In this document: positions 6,376 to 6,722 of the stretch, one piece after another | How positions within the stretch are numbered: the first letter of the stretch is position 1 | How the letters are laid out: every line of letters begins with the position of its first letter | NCBI GenBank assembly: GCA_947379685.1 | Contig: CANCOG010000278.1 | Span: 1 to 6,722, forward strand | Source: Flavipsychrobacter stenotrophus | GTDB lineage: Bacteria; Bacteroidota; Bacteroidia; Chitinophagales; Chitinophagaceae | Length of the DNA stretch: 6,722 bases | Reading direction: 5' to 3' | Position numbers and translations under genes: made by a program | The notes under the pieces: generated by a model | Databases searched by the model: none | What the model was told of the DNA's origin: nothing | Seen by the model: the letters and a program-made list of their open reading frames with translations, nothing else

Positions 6376-6498
6376 GACGCCGCGGCATTTGCGACCTCCG
6401 TGTCCTTCTTTTACATGAAGAAGGATTCATGTTATGATGCCATAGGCATCACATCTTTATAGAACAGACCTATTTTATCACACCGATGCCGTAGGTAT
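6376..6498. repeat. Three degenerate copies of a GATGCC-GTA-GGCATC palindromic repeat
   Basis: Copies are GACGCCGCGGCAT (6376-6388, one base shorter), GATGCCATAGGCATC (6436-6450, perfect 6-bp arms) and GATGCCGTAGGTAT (6485-6498). Core spacing is 60 and 49 bp. The first and third are preceded by similar flanks (TTTTGTAACACC and TTTTATCACACC), so the unit is longer than the core. From memory, short palindromic repeats with a GCCGTAGGC centre are common between genes in some Bacteroidota; here they appear decayed. There are no uniform spacers, so it is not a CRISPR array. Confidence 0.6.
6403..6432. other. Two overlapping, mutually exclusive hairpins
   Basis: CCTTCTT (6404-6410) can pair with AAGAAGG (6418-6424) around a 7-nt loop, extended by the T-A pair 6403/6425. 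Alternatively ACATGAA (6413-6419) can pair with TTCATGT (6426-6432) around the 6-nt loop GAAGGA. The two stems share bases 6418-6419 and interlock, so an RNA can hold only one of them. They lie between the first and second palindromic repeat copies. Confidence 0.45.
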
Positions 6499-6577
6499 AG
6501 CATATATTTCCTTGACCAGATCATGCGCTTCAAACCCCGAAAACGCCCTTTTTTGTTAACGGTATCCTATAAAACCT

Positions 6578-6606
6578 ACCGTTCGTGAAGTTTTCCGACC
6601 GTTGGT
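6578..6606 (+). promoter_or_regulatory. LytTR-type response-regulator binding site (tandem direct repeat)
   Basis: ACCGTTCGT (6578-6586) and ACCGTTGGT (6598-6606) both fit the LytTR-domain consensus [TA][AC][CA]GTTN[AG][TG] at all nine positions. They are separated by 11 bp, within the known 10-13 bp, so both lie on the same face of the helix. The similarity extends beyond the nonamers: each is followed by GAAGTTTT. The site ends 8 bp before the -33 element of the promoter at 6615-6647, where LytTR activators typically bind. It predicts control of the gene beyond the right edge by a LytTR two-component regulator not present in this window. Confidence 0.7.
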
Positions 6607-6614
6607 GAAGTTTT

Positions 6615-6647
6615 TTTGGAGTGGGGTAGAATGAGGTTGTATGTTTG
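6615..6647 (+). promoter_or_regulatory. Bacteroidota-type promoter reading out of the right edge
   Basis: TTTG (6615-6618), a 21-bp spacer, and a perfect -7 box TATGTTTG (6640-6647). Transcription would start near 6653, leaving a leader of about 70 nt or more that becomes A-rich (AACAACAAAATTATAAAAAAA-like, 6702-6722), as is common just before start codons in this phylum. No start codon with a usable frame is seen before the edge, so the gene starts outside. Confidence 0.65.
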
Positions 6648-6722
6648 CATCATCAAATCGGGGGGATTAAAGCGGGGTTTGCAAAACTCCATTAACAATT
6701 GAACAACAAAATTATAAAAAAA

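Larger units (their letters stand above)
6208..6577. other. Long intergenic region without a convincing gene
   Basis: Nothing in these 370 bases looks like a real protein or tRNA gene. Frames are short and lack family features. The stretch holds a GC-rich stem-loop (6299-6330), three degenerate palindromic repeats (6376-6498), two competing hairpins (6403-6432) and an inverted LytTR-like half-site (6558-6564), listed separately. I see no canonical intrinsic terminator for the polyprenyl synthase close behind its stop codon. Confidence 0.6.

Noticed and set aside
6376..6498. CRISPR array
   Set aside because: Only three diverged short palindromes at unequal spacing, with no uniform repeats and no cas genes.
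6531..6681. 9-bp complementary pair CAAACCCCG / CGGGGTTTG about 140 bp apart
   Set aside because: In about 500 bases a pair of this length is expected by chance about every second time, and the -7 box lies between the two.

Overview
The window reads as chromosomal DNA of a member of the Bacteroidota, most likely a Chitinophagaceae-like or related Sphingobacteriia organism. This rests on several signs: promoters of the TTTG / TAnnTTTG type, a TonB-dependent receptor with an N-terminal carboxypeptidase-regulatory-like domain, a DUF6660-like small exported protein, lipoprotein signal peptides typical of the phylum, moderate GC content, and a LytTR-type direct repeat upstream of a gene. The genus assignment is inference.

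Layout, left to right. (1) 1-1569, minus: the N-terminal 523 codons of a TonB-dependent outer-membrane receptor, cut by the left edge. (2) 1639-1962, minus: a small exported Cys/His-rich protein (DUF6660-like, GTG start), 69 bp upstream of the receptor and probably co-transcribed with it. (3) 2093-4954, minus: a tight three-gene unit, transcribed in the order di-haem oxidoreductase lipoprotein (DHOR/DUF1111 type), Rieske [2Fe-2S] lipoprotein, outer-membrane porin-like beta-barrel. The genes are separated by 4 bp and by a one-base TAATG overlap. Its promoter (TTTG-N21-TATCTTTG) carries in the spacer a 19-bp element that matches the DtxR/IdeR iron-box consensus at 14 of 19 positions. (4) 5242-6207, plus, divergent: a complete type-I trans-polyprenyl diphosphate synthase with both Asp-rich motifs, perhaps a GGPP-type enzyme. 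(5) 6208-6722: 515 bp without a convincing gene. It contains a GC-rich stem-loop, three degenerate copies of a GATGCC-GTA-GGCATC palindromic repeat, two mutually exclusive hairpins, and at the right edge a tandem LytTR-type binding site followed by a good TTTG-N21-TATGTTTG promoter. That promoter reads rightward into a gene that must start beyond the window.

How it may fit together (inference): the left two thirds looks like an envelope metal/redox locus. A di-haem cytochrome and a Rieske protein anchored by lipid, plus an outer-membrane channel, appear to be controlled by a metal-sensing DtxR-family repressor. Next to them lies a TonB-dependent receptor module with a candidate metal-binding exported protein. 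Iron acquisition or iron redox handling is the simplest reading, but no gene in the window proves the substrate. The prenyl synthase belongs to isoprenoid metabolism and is probably unrelated. The least described elements are the DHOR-Rieske-porin unit with its iron-box-like operator and the LytTR-controlled promoter at the right edge.
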